Below are positions 1 to 8,878 of a stretch of DNA of 64,000 nucleotides, in pieces. The stretch comes from Poriferisodalis sp965215815. GTDB taxonomy: Bacteria; Actinomycetota; Acidimicrobiia; Acidimicrobiales; Poriferisodalaceae. How positions within the stretch are numbered: the stretch's first letter is position 1; each line of letters starts with the position of its first letter. The notes below the pieces were generated by a model. That model saw nothing but the letters and a program-made list of their open reading frames with translations, did not search any database and was not told the DNA's origin. A program made the translations under genes and the position numbers. Location of the stretch: NCBI RefSeq assembly GCF_965215815.1, contig NZ_CBDCEO010000012.1:1488001-1552000 (forward strand), read 5' to 3'.

Positions 1-1293
1 CTCGTACTGGACACCGTCGAAGAGCGGGCCCGCCTCGGTGATCTGGGTGATGCCCTTGCCCTCTGTGTCGACGAGGTGAACATTGGGCCGGTTGAACGTG
101 GGCAGGTAGTCGTTGTGGAAACAGGGCCGCTTGCACATGAGCATGTACCAGGGCTTCAGCGCCTCAGCCGTCACCGGGTCGTCCACAACCTCGTCGATGC
201 GCCGGTGTATGCGCATCATCGCATCGATGTTGGCGTTCTCCTGCCGGCGGATCTTCTCCTCGCGTGACATCGCCGCACGGCGCGCCTTTTGCTCCTCGCT
301 CAAGCGCGGGCCTGCCATCGCCCGCTCTCGTCGGCGGGCCTGCCAGCCCGGCTTCAGCTTCGCCGCCCATTCCGGATCGGTTTCCCAATCGTCTCGGATG
401 TCAATCGACGACGGCGTGCGCTGGAAGACGTAGAGCTCTTTGGCCATCTCGCCGAGCTGCGGGATGGCCTGCACTGCGGTGGCACCAGTGCCGATGATGC
501 CCACACGTTTGTCCCGGAGGTTTTCGAGATCGGTGCCGGTGTAGTCGTAGTCCCAGCGCGACGTGTGGAACGAGTGGCCCGTGAACCGCTCCATCCCTTC
601 GATGACCGCCAGCTTGGGCTTCGCGAGGGTGCCGTTCGCGCAGATAACGAACTGGGCGGTGATCTCGTCGCCTCTGTCGGTGCTGATGCGCCACACCTCG
701 GCTTGGCTGTCCCAAACCGTCGACGTCACCGTCGTCTGGAACATCGCCAGGTCGTATAGCTCGTACTTGCGAGCGATCAGGCGGCAGTACTCAAAGATCT
801 CGTCGCCGGTCGCGTAGTGACGCGACGGCACATAGCCGGTCTCGTCCAGCAAGGGCAGGTAGTCATAGGAGACGACGTCGCACGCCACGCCCGGGTAGCG
901 ATTCCAGTACCACGTGCCGCCGACATCTGCGCCGCGCTCGACGATCCGGATGCTCTCGACGCCCTTGTGACGCAGCCGGGCAGAGGTGAGCAGTGCGGAG
1001 AAGCCTCCGCCGATGAACAGCACTTCGACGTCATCGCGCACGGGCGGCCGCTCGATGCGCTCGGTTGCGTATGGATCTTCGGAGTAGCGGGCCAGATCGT
1101 CGACGAGGTCGGAGGTGTAAATCGCTGTGCCCGGAGGCCGATAACTCAGTCGCAGGTCACGTTCTTCGGCAAACCGTTGCTTGATGTCGTCGTAGTACGA
1201 CTGCGGCGGGCGGCCGTCGGCGTCGCGCGAGTAATCGAAGTTGAAGACGTTCTGGGGCTTCTCGATCTTCTGCTTGCCGGTCTTCTGCGCCAC
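1..1293 (-). CDS. Baeyer-Villiger-type flavin monooxygenase (3' end outside window)
   Basis: The visible 431 codons start at a GTG preceded by a GGGGAG Shine-Dalgarno; the reading frame is still open at base 1, so the C-terminus is missing. An FAD Rossmann motif (FIGGGFSA) lies near residue 95, followed by GGTWYWNRYPG, which is typical of class B flavoprotein monooxygenases. The Baeyer-Villiger fingerprint FxGxxxHxxxWD is present as FTGHSFHTSRWD, and a second nucleotide-binding motif GIIGTGATA (NADPH) follows. The family inserts one oxygen of O2 beside a ketone carbonyl, giving esters or lactones from cyclic, steroid-like or aliphatic ketones. It is a soluble enzyme. The substrate cannot be told from sequence. 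It lies downstream of recA on the same strand with a 121-bp gap and is probably a separate unit. Confidence 0.9.
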   Translation of the reverse strand, partial: MAQKTGKQKIEKPQNVFNFDYSRDADGRPPQSYYDDIKQRFAEERDLRLSYRPPGTAIYTSDLVDDLARYSEDPYATERIERPPVRDDVEVLFIGGGFSALLTSARLRHKGVESIRIVERGADVGGTWYWNRYPGVACDVVSYDYLPLLDETGYVPSRHYATGDEIFEYCRLIARKYELYDLAMFQTTVTSTVWDSQAEVWRISTDRGDEITAQFVICANGTLAKPKLAVIEGMERFTGHSFHTSRWDYDYTGTDLENLRDKRVGIIGTGATAVQAIPQLGEMAKELYVFQRTPSSIDIRDDWETDPEWAAKLKPGWQARRRERAMAGPRLSEEQKARRAAMSREEKIRRQENANIDAMMRIHRRIDEVVDDPVTAEALKPWYMLMCKRPCFHNDYLPTFNRPNVHLVDTEGKGITQITEAGPLFDGVQYE

Positions 1294-1414
1294 CCGTCGC
1301 TCCCCGATCCGAGACCGATCGCCCCGTTCGCCTATGACCGGATCAGGCTAGGGCAACGCCGTCGTGCGGTGCCGATTCGCCAGGGCGGCCTGCGCGCTGC
1401 GCCGTCCGATTGGC

Positions 1415-2494
<1,080 letters not shown>

Positions 2495-2702
2495 GTCGTC
2501 CTCCTCGGACACCCGCCGGCCGCACCCGGTGTGCGATGCCGTCTGGTGGCACCGTAGGAGCGGGGTGTGACAACTCACGGGTGATTTTCTGCCGGTTGAT
2601 CTCCCTCGGACGGCGGTCGCGCTTAGTGCGCCGCACGTCGCTGCACTGGCGGCCTCTGCTCAAGCGCCGTGCGCTGTTGCAGCAACCATTGCGAATGACA
2701 GC

Positions 2703-2732
2703 AATGTAGTTCCGAACATCAGTTCGTGTCAA
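2703..2732 (-). promoter_or_regulatory. recA SOS promoter with LexA box between -35 and -10
   Basis: On the minus strand a perfect -35 TTGACA (2732-2727) is followed by an 18-bp spacer and the -10-like hexamer TACATT (2708-2703). The spacer contains CGAAC-TGAT-GTTCG (2713-2726), which matches the CGAAC-N4-GTTCG LexA operator of Gram-positive bacteria exactly. LexA bound there would block RNA polymerase. Transcription would start near 2696, leaving a leader of about 200 nt before the recA ATG. The rest of the 336-bp gap (2495-2830) shows no other gene. The motif is seen directly; the regulation is inferred from the known SOS circuit. Confidence 0.88.
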
Positions 2733-2830
2733 GGCCAGAGGCCGAGATTGGAGTACTCAGTCACGTCTCGTGTGTGCGCGCGAGCGGCCGGCACGTCATC
2801 GCGTCGCACCCATGTGGCACGCTGCGCCCC

Positions 2831-3691
2831 ATGAGCTCCCCATCTCAGATCACCGACGACGACTTCGGGCTGCTGCACATCGAACGCAATGCCGGCGTCG
2901 TGTTCGCAACCATTGACGCCCCGCCGATCAACGTCATGACGCCGGCGCTTTTCCGCGAGCTGGCCAAGTTCAGCGCGCACGTTGCCGACGACGCCTCCGT
3001 GCGGGTGGTCGTGCTGCGCAGCGACAATCCGGACTTCTTCATCGCGCACTTCGACGTGGAGGCGATTCTCGGCTTCCCCACCGAGGGACCGGCTGAGCGC
3101 CCGACTGAACTCGGGGGCTTTCACGCCATGTGCGAGCGCTACCGCACGATGGGCAAGGCCACCATCGTCGAGATCGGAGGACGGGTCGGCGGCGGTGGCA
3201 GCGAGCTGTCCATGTCGTGCGACATGCGCTTCGGCGCCATCGATCGCACCTTCATCAACCAGATGGAGGTGCCCATCGGCATCCTGCCCGGCGGGACCGG
3301 CACACAACGTCTCCCCCGGCTCGTGGGACGCGGGCGCGCCATGGAGGTGATCCTGGGCGGCGTCGACCTCGACGCACGTACCGCCGAGCAATGGGGCTAC
3401 CTGAACCGGGCACTCCCCGCCGACGAGCTGCGACCCTTCGTAACCGATCTGGCCTATCGCATTGCGAAGTTCCCGCCCCAAGCAGTCGCTTTGGCCAAGC
3501 AGGCGGTCAACGCCGCCGACGATCTGCCGCTGCGAGAGGGATTGTTCACCGAGCAGTACCTGTTCCAGCAGCTCATGCGCACGCCCGAGGCTCGTCCGGC
3601 GATGGAGCAGTTCCTGGCTCTCGGCGGGCAGACCCGCGAGGGCGAAATGCGGGTGGCCGACCTGGTCGCCGACATCAGTACTGACAGCTGA
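2831..3691 (+). CDS. Enoyl-CoA hydratase/isomerase (crotonase) family protein
   Basis: A 286-residue crotonase-fold enzyme, of normal length. Both glutamates used by true hydratases appear to be present: one in GGRVGGGGSELSM (about residue 123, with the oxyanion-hole glycines) and one in INQMEVPIGILPGG (about residue 144). It is therefore likely to hydrate 2-enoyl-CoA or act on a related acyl-CoA thioester in the cytoplasm. The N-terminus matches crotonases (IDAPPINVMT, VLRSDNPDFF). The ATG at 2831 was chosen because homologous sequence starts there; upstream codons in the same frame overlap the recA promoter. It is followed closely by an MFS permease and a CoA transferase on the same strand, suggesting a small acyl-CoA uptake and catabolism unit. 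Confidence 0.88.
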   Translation: MSSPSQITDDDFGLLHIERNAGVVFATIDAPPINVMTPALFRELAKFSAHVADDASVRVVVLRSDNPDFFIAHFDVEAILGFPTEGPAERPTELGGFHAMCERYRTMGKATIVEIGGRVGGGGSELSMSCDMRFGAIDRTFINQMEVPIGILPGGTGTQRLPRLVGRGRAMEVILGGVDLDARTAEQWGYLNRALPADELRPFVTDLAYRIAKFPPQAVALAKQAVNAADDLPLREGLFTEQYLFQQLMRTPEARPAMEQFLALGGQTREGEMRVADLVADISTDS

Positions 3692-3702
3692 AGCTCGCGG
3701 CA

Positions 3703-5007
3703 GTGGCAGCCACCGGTTCCCCACTTGAGGGCAATCCAGAACTCATCGACTCGTGGCGCGCCTGGCTGGTGGCGATCGGTGCCGGGCTGGCCACCGGCGT
3801 GGCGTTCGGCACCATCTATACCTTCGGCGCGTTCATCGAGTCGATGTCCCAAGAATTCGGGACCGGCCAGGGCGGCACCTCGATCATGATCGGGATCGCC
3901 ACGTTCCTGTTCTTCAGCACCGGGATCATCTCAGGGCCGCTGCTGCATCACGTCGGGCCACGGCCGCTGCTGGCAGTGGGCGGAGCGATGTTCGTCGCCG
4001 GCTTAATCGCGACCTCGTCGGTCTCGCAGCTGTGGCACGCCTACCTCGTCTACGGGATCGGTTGCGGCTTGGGCTCGGGCCTGTTCGTTTCGCCGCTGTT
4101 CGCGACTGCTGCGTCGTGGTTCTTGCGGCATCGGGCGGTATCTCAAGGCTTGGTCGCGACCGGACCGGGCCTAGGGACCATGGTGCTGGTACCGCTCGCC
4201 GAGCGGATGATCGAATATCTGGGTTGGCGTGAGGCGTTCCGATGGCTCGCAGTCATCGGAGCGGTCACGGTGCTGGTGTGTCTCCTGCTCGTACGACGCA
4301 CGCCCATCGTCGCGACCGCGCATCCGCGCGAGCACGTTCGCCGGGTCGTGCGGACCAAGGCGTTCTGGCAGCTGACGATCGGCTCCACGCTGTTTGCGGT
4401 GCCGGTCATCGGTTCGCTGGCAGCCCTCATTCCCTTCGCTCGCTCCGTCGGCATCAGTTCGAGCGCGGCGGCCTTGCTGGTCTCCATCGTCGGCGCCTCG
4501 AGCATCTTCGGCCGGCTGTTGCTGACCAGCTTCGCCCGAGCCCTGGGATCGGTGCGGTTGCTGAAGATCTCCTTTGCGCTGCTGCCGATCGCGTATGTGA
4601 TCTGGTTCTTCGCATCGGACCGCTACGCGCAGATCGTGGTGTTCGCCGTTCTCTTGGGCGTCGGTTACGGCGGATTCGTTGCCCTGCAGGGAGATGTGAC
4701 ACCTCACCTGTTCGGCGTGGCGGGAATCGGCACCGTGCTCGGGCGATTGTTCTTCTGCTACGGGATCGGGAGCATGATCGGCCCGATCGTCATGCTCACG
4801 CTCCACGAGCGCTCAGGTGGGACACTGCTGCCGATCGCGGTCGTGACGGGTGCGGCGCTCGCAGGCGTGCTCTTCATCTGGAGGCTGACGCACGACCCTG
4901 TGCCGCTCGAGCCGCTCGCTGACACGGTGGCACGGCAGTCGCCGCAGCAGCTGTCTCCGCCCAGTGTCTGGACGCTCGTGCCGCTAGGCGGAAGCCGCGT
5001 ACGCTGA
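3703..5007 (+). CDS. MFS transporter (monocarboxylate/OxlT-like)
   Basis: A 434-residue integral membrane protein with about 12 hydrophobic segments in two blocks of six, separated by a charged loop near residue 200 (RRTPIVATAHPREHVRR). The first helix carries the GLATGVAFGTIYTFGAF pattern seen in oxalate/formate- and monocarboxylate-type major facilitator proteins. It starts with GTG 11 bp after the enoyl-CoA hydratase stop, and the CoA transferase begins 41 bp downstream. It is therefore likely to be co-transcribed with them and to import or export a carboxylic acid used by that pathway. The substrate is inference only. Confidence 0.83.
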   Translation: MAATGSPLEGNPELIDSWRAWLVAIGAGLATGVAFGTIYTFGAFIESMSQEFGTGQGGTSIMIGIATFLFFSTGIISGPLLHHVGPRPLLAVGGAMFVAGLIATSSVSQLWHAYLVYGIGCGLGSGLFVSPLFATAASWFLRHRAVSQGLVATGPGLGTMVLVPLAERMIEYLGWREAFRWLAVIGAVTVLVCLLLVRRTPIVATAHPREHVRRVVRTKAFWQLTIGSTLFAVPVIGSLAALIPFARSVGISSSAAALLVSIVGASSIFGRLLLTSFARALGSVRLLKISFALLPIAYVIWFFASDRYAQIVVFAVLLGVGYGGFVALQGDVTPHLFGVAGIGTVLGRLFFCYGIGSMIGPIVMLTLHERSGGTLLPIAVVTGAALAGVLFIWRLTHDPVPLEPLADTVARQSPQQLSPPSVWTLVPLGGSRVR

Positions 5008-5048
5008 GGCCGGGCAGCCGGCTCCTTTCGGCTCTATCGTCAGACGCC

Positions 5049-6293
5049 GTGGAACGGCCGCTCGAAGATGTATTGGTGCTGGATCTGACCCGTGCGGTCG
5101 CCGGGCCGATCACCGGCCGTCTGCTGGCTGATCTCGGTGCCCGGGTGGTAAAGGTTGAGCCGCCCGACGCCGATCTGACCCGCTTCATCGTGCCCCAGGT
5201 AGATGGCCACTCGGCTTACTTCGCACAGTTCAATGCCGGCAAGGAATGCGTGTCGCTCGACCTCACGACTACCGCTGGCCGCGACGTGCTCTTGGCAATG
5301 GTCCCCAAGGCCGACATCGTGCTTGAGAATTACCGCCCGGGCGTGCTCGACAAGCTGGGCTTGGGGTTCGATGCGCTTGCCGAGGTCAATCCCGGGATCA
5401 TCGTCGCCTCCGTGTCGGGCTGGGGCCATGGCAACAGCCGCAGCCACCGCGGCGCCTTTGCGGGGATCCTGCACGCCGAGGCCGGCGTCACCGAGATGGT
5501 GGCGCGCCGACGCGGCAACGAGCCCTACCGCAACGATCCGATGTCACATGCCGACACCTACGCCGGGCTTCATGCGCTCGGCGCAGTGCTGGCCGCCCTG
5601 CACATGCGGCACCGCACCGGGCACGGGCAGACCGTCGAGGTGTCCATGGCAGAGAGCACGCTCATGTGCAATGACCTGGCTGCCACGGACTTGACCGGAC
5701 AGGACCCGCAGATCGGCTTTAAGGGCGGGCAGAACTGGGCAGCGGTCTACCCCTTGTCGAACGGCCGGCACGTCACCGTGACGCTGGATCTCACGGCCAA
5801 CTTCGGCATGAAGGTGATCACTGCAGCGATGGATCGTCCAGATCTTCGCGTCGACCCCCGTTTCGCTCGCATCGAGGACCGGGTGCATCACCGAGACGAG
5901 ATCGAGGCCATCTTCGCCGAGTGGGTAATCCAATTTGACAGCGCTGAGGCCGTGGAAGCCGCGATCGGCGTGAAGTCTGTCATGGCCGCTGAGGTGCGCA
6001 CTGTGGCCGAGCTGGCCGAAACCGAATGGGCCCGGGAACGAGGTGCCTTCGTAGACGTTGCCGCCGGCGAAGCGGGGGTGCCGCTTACCGTCCCGCAGTC
6101 GCCGTGGCGCTTTGCCGATGCGGATTCCGGTGCCCGCCCTGGAGCCGTCGCTGGCGACCGCGGGCAGCACAATCGTGAAGTGCTGACGGAGCTGGCCGGT
6201 CTGGACGACGAGGCGATCGACAAACTCGAAGCCGACGGCGTGGTTTCGGCCGGACCGCCCATCTTCCGTCAGTCCGCCCCTTCACGCCGCTGA
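5049..6293 (+). CDS. Class III CoA transferase (CaiB/BaiF family), possibly lacking the catalytic Asp
   Basis: A 414-residue member of the family that moves CoA between carboxylic acids. The N-terminus is typical (VLVLDLTRAVAGPITGRLLADLGARVVKVEPP, residues about 7-38), and the central NDPMSHADTYAGLHALGAVLAAL and GQTVEVSM segments match. In characterised members an Asp forms the acyl-aspartyl intermediate in a GxDxxxQAxxG context. Here the equivalent stretch reads RGAFAGILHAEAGV, with Ala (about residue 138) where Asp is expected. Either the alignment shifts, the enzyme uses another residue, or it has lost transferase activity. It starts with GTG and closes the run of three plus-strand acyl-CoA genes. 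Confidence 0.85.
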   Translation: MERPLEDVLVLDLTRAVAGPITGRLLADLGARVVKVEPPDADLTRFIVPQVDGHSAYFAQFNAGKECVSLDLTTTAGRDVLLAMVPKADIVLENYRPGVLDKLGLGFDALAEVNPGIIVASVSGWGHGNSRSHRGAFAGILHAEAGVTEMVARRRGNEPYRNDPMSHADTYAGLHALGAVLAALHMRHRTGHGQTVEVSMAESTLMCNDLAATDLTGQDPQIGFKGGQNWAAVYPLSNGRHVTVTLDLTANFGMKVITAAMDRPDLRVDPRFARIEDRVHHRDEIEAIFAEWVIQFDSAEAVEAAIGVKSVMAAEVRTVAELAETEWARERGAFVDVAAGEAGVPLTVPQSPWRFADADSGARPGAVAGDRGQHNREVLTELAGLDDEAIDKLEADGVVSAGPPIFRQSAPSRR

Positions 6294-6322
6294 CGAAACG
6301 CACCAGCGACGACATCGCGCTC

Positions 6323-7174
6323 TCAGGACAGGAGCGTGTCGCCGATGTGGTCGACGAAGGCAGCGATCTCGTCGACGGTCTGGCCGTTGGGCAGCAGCAC
6401 GAGCCGGTCGACGCCCATCTCGGCGAAGCGCTCCACCATCTCAGTCGTCGGCCGCACCCGGGGCGTGACGGTGATCTCGAGCCGCCCGAGCTCGGTGGGG
6501 CGGTCGTAGCGGGTGCCGGCTTCGGACAAGCCTTCGATGCAGTTCTGGGTGCCGTCGTAGTCGAGCGCGAATCCGTACCAGCCTTCGCTCATCGTGACGG
6601 CGCGGCGGTATGCCGGCGCTGTGTGGCCGCCCATGACCACCGGGGGGCCCGGCTGGCGGACCGGCCGGGGGCGGGCCTGCACGTTCGAGAAGCTCACGAA
6701 CTCGCCGTCGTAGGCGGGCGCGTCCATCGACCAGATGGCTCGCATGGCCTCGATGTATTCCTCGGTCCGGCGGGCCCGGTCGGCCATCGGGATGCCCAGC
6801 GCATCGAACTCCGGGCCCAAGTAGCCGACGCCGACGCCGAACAGGAGCCGCCCGCCCGACAGCACGTCCACGCTCGCAAGTTCCTTGGCCAAGACCAGCG
6901 GGTTGCGCTGGGGAACGATGATGATGCCGGTGCCCAGTTTGATCTCGCTGGTGAGCGCCGCAACATAGGCGAGCGCCACCGCCGGATCGAGCATCGGGTG
7001 CAACGGCGGCAGCGGCGACGGCGGCGCCTGCGGATCGGGCAGCACCACATGCTCCCCCGTCCACACGGACTCGAAGCCCGCTGCCTCAGCGGCCACTGCG
7101 ATACGCCCAGCTCCCGCTGGGCCAGCTGCGTCGCCCAGCGCCCCCATATTTATCTGGAACAGTCCAATCTTCAC
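6323..7174 (-). CDS. LLM-class F420-dependent oxidoreductase
   Basis: A 283-residue luciferase-like monooxygenase-fold protein. Motifs typical of the F420-dependent branch are FESVWTGEHVVLP (about residues 34-46), LGTGIIIVPQRNPLVLAKELAS, the SGGRLLFGVGVGYL turn and GPPVVMGGHTAPAYRR. These enzymes are TIM barrels using reduced coenzyme F420 (or FMN) for hydride transfer to varied substrates. It starts with GTG after a GAGGGGAAC ribosome-binding site. It is 60 bp downstream of a second LLM gene on the same strand, so the two are probably co-transcribed. The substrate is unknown. Confidence 0.85.
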   Translation of the reverse strand: MKIGLFQINMGALGDAAGPAGAGRIAVAAEAAGFESVWTGEHVVLPDPQAPPSPLPPLHPMLDPAVALAYVAALTSEIKLGTGIIIVPQRNPLVLAKELASVDVLSGGRLLFGVGVGYLGPEFDALGIPMADRARRTEEYIEAMRAIWSMDAPAYDGEFVSFSNVQARPRPVRQPGPPVVMGGHTAPAYRRAVTMSEGWYGFALDYDGTQNCIEGLSEAGTRYDRPTELGRLEITVTPRVRPTTEMVERFAEMGVDRLVLLPNGQTVDEIAAFVDHIGDTLLS

Positions 7175-7234
7175 TGTGTTCCCCTCTCGTTGCCTGCCGT
7201 GGTGACGATCTCGTTCGCCGCTCCGCCGATGCGA

Positions 7235-8137
7235 TCAGCGGAAGTTGGGCGCCACCTCTTTGATGAACAGGTCCATGGAGTGCTTCTTGGCTTCCATCGG
7301 ACCGAAGGTGAAGTCGGGAATGATCAGCTCGTCCACCCCCACCTGGCGGTACTGCTCGACGACCTCGCAGACCTCCGCCGGAGTGCCCACGATGGTGGCT
7401 CGACCGAGGTCCATGGCACGGAAACGCTCCAGCTTGGCCGAGTCCTCACCGATGAACAGCAGCGCGCACGCCGAGCGGCTGATCTCGCTGGGATCGCGAC
7501 CGATGGCCTCGCAGTGCCCATCCAGCACGCTGCACAGCTCGGCAATGTCTTCGGGCATTCCCCAGTAGTTCCACTCGGTGGCCCAGCGGGCCGTCGTGCG
7601 CAGCGTGCGGCGCCGCCCGCCTCCGCCGATGAGCAGCGGGATGGGCGACTGAATCGGCTTGGGGTCGAGCGGAGCCTCGGTAACCGTGTAGTGCTCGCCG
7701 TCGAGGTTGGTGCGGTGGTTGCCGAGCAGCGAGCATATGATCTCGACCGCCTCGTCGAAGCGGTCCATGCGGCTGCGCAGCGTCCCGAACTCGAATCCGT
7801 ACGCCTCATGCTCGTTCTCCTGCCAGCCCGCGCCGATGCCCAGCACCACTCGGCCACCGGAGAGGTGGTCGATGGTGGCGGCGATCTTGGCCGTCAGCGC
7901 CGGGCTGCGGTACGTGTTGCCCGCCACCAGCGGACCGAGGCGCACCCGCGGTACAGCCACTGCGAGCGCGGCCAGCACCGACCAGGCCTCGTGGACCGGC
8001 TGGTCGACGTTCTCCTCGTTGGGCATGAAGTGATCTGCAAACCACAGACCGTCCCAGCCGGTGGCCTCAGCGTGCTGACAGCACTCGATGATGGCTGACG
8101 TCTGTTGGTCGTTCTTGGTCCAGAATCCGAATCGCAT
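7235..8137 (-). CDS. LLM-class F420-dependent oxidoreductase
   Basis: A 300-residue luciferase-like TIM-barrel oxidoreductase. Characteristic segments are GLWFADHFMPNEENVDQPVHEAWSVL (residues about 29-54), LGPLVAGNTYRSPALTAKIAATIDHLSGGRVVLGIGAGWQ, and PLLIGGGGRRRTLR. The combination resembles the TIGR03560-type F420-dependent group of Actinomycetota. The start chosen is the ATG at 8137 (MRFGFWTKND), where the first beta strand begins; a further ATG seven codons upstream is less likely. It heads the two-gene minus-strand unit with the LLM gene at 6323-7174. Confidence 0.85.
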   Translation of the reverse strand: MRFGFWTKNDQQTSAIIECCQHAEATGWDGLWFADHFMPNEENVDQPVHEAWSVLAALAVAVPRVRLGPLVAGNTYRSPALTAKIAATIDHLSGGRVVLGIGAGWQENEHEAYGFEFGTLRSRMDRFDEAVEIICSLLGNHRTNLDGEHYTVTEAPLDPKPIQSPIPLLIGGGGRRRTLRTTARWATEWNYWGMPEDIAELCSVLDGHCEAIGRDPSEISRSACALLFIGEDSAKLERFRAMDLGRATIVGTPAEVCEVVEQYRQVGVDELIIPDFTFGPMEAKKHSMDLFIKEVAPNFR

Positions 8138-8195
8138 CGGACCAGCCTGCCACCGCACCGGTCAGGCGCGCACGATAACGAGTCGAGGCAGTCGA

Positions 8196-8225
8196 GATAT
8201 ACCAGCAACGTAGCTTGGATATACT
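8196..8225 (+). promoter_or_regulatory. vapBC promoter/operator candidate with direct repeats
   Basis: The heptamer GATATAC occurs at 8196-8202 and again at 8218-8224, 22 bp apart (two helical turns). The second copy overlaps a TATACT -10-like hexamer at 8220-8225, seven bases before the vapB ATG. The spacing suits cooperative binding by a ribbon-helix-helix antitoxin, the usual way vapBC operons repress themselves. If the -10 is real the transcript is nearly leaderless. Confidence 0.45.
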
Positions 8226-8232
8226 CAGGTAC

Positions 8233-8439
8233 ATGACCAAGCGTCTGGTTGACATCGACGACGAACTGCTGGAGCAGGCGCGCCGCATCACTGGCGCGTC
8301 AACCATGAAGGAAACGGTCAACGCAGCACTGAAGCACACAGTCGAAGCCGAGTTGCGACTGAGACACGCCCGCCGAATTGCTGGCCGTCACGGCACCGAC
8401 ATCGCCGATGATGAGGTCATGGCCGGTGCCTGGCGTTGA
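8233..8439 (+). CDS. vapB: VapB-type antitoxin (DUF2191-like)
   Basis: A 68-residue protein opening MTKRLVDIDDELLEQARRI, the short beta-strand plus helix of VapB ribbon-helix-helix antitoxins, and ending with an acidic/aromatic tail (DIADDEVMAGAWR) that would wrap the toxin. It overlaps the following PIN-domain gene by 4 bp. Role: neutralise the VapC RNase and repress the operon. The first Met in the frame (8215) would give six extra residues; the ATG at 8233 fits the family better. Confidence 0.85.
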   Translation: MTKRLVDIDDELLEQARRITGASTMKETVNAALKHTVEAELRLRHARRIAGRHGTDIADDEVMAGAWR

Positions 8440-8846
8440 AACCTCTCTATCTGGTGGACAAGAGCGCGTACGCGCGCATGCATCACGCTGCGGTCGCGGC
8501 CCGGCTGACTCCGCTCTTGGTCGACGGATACGTGGCGACGTGTCCGATCATCGACCTAGAGGTGCTCTATAGCGCGCGGTCCCGTACGGACTACGAGGAG
8601 ATCCGTGCCGAGCGAGGCGCCCTGTCATCGTTTCCCATCACCGAATCGGTCACCGATCGAGCGCTCGAGATCCAGCACCTCCTCGCTCGGCGCAGCCAGC
8701 ATCGTCTTCCGCTGCCTGATCTGCTGATCGCGGCGGTCGCCGAAGTACACGGTCTCACCCTCGTCCATTACGACGCTGATTACGACCGGATCGCCGACAT
8801 CACCGGCCAGACGACCGAATGGGTTGTCCCGCGAGGATCCGTCTGA
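8436..8846 (+). CDS. vapC: VapC-type PIN-domain ribonuclease toxin
   Basis: A 136-residue PIN domain. The acidic metal-binding residues are recognisable: D in LVDKSAYARM near residue 8, E in IIDLEVLYSAR near residue 42, D in LPLPDLLIAAVAE near residue 93, and D in LVHYDADYDRIA near 112. The family cleaves RNA (tRNA or rRNA) when freed from antitoxin, and acts in the cytoplasm. Translation starts at TTG overlapping the vapB stop (TTGA), implying translational coupling. It converges on cinA, with only 32 bp between the stops. Confidence 0.88.
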   Translation: MKPLYLVDKSAYARMHHAAVAARLTPLLVDGYVATCPIIDLEVLYSARSRTDYEEIRAERGALSSFPITESVTDRALEIQHLLARRSQHRLPLPDLLIAAVAEVHGLTLVHYDADYDRIADITGQTTEWVVPRGSV

Positions 8847-8878
8847 AAACCACTTCGGTCGTCCTCGGGTGACCGGGG

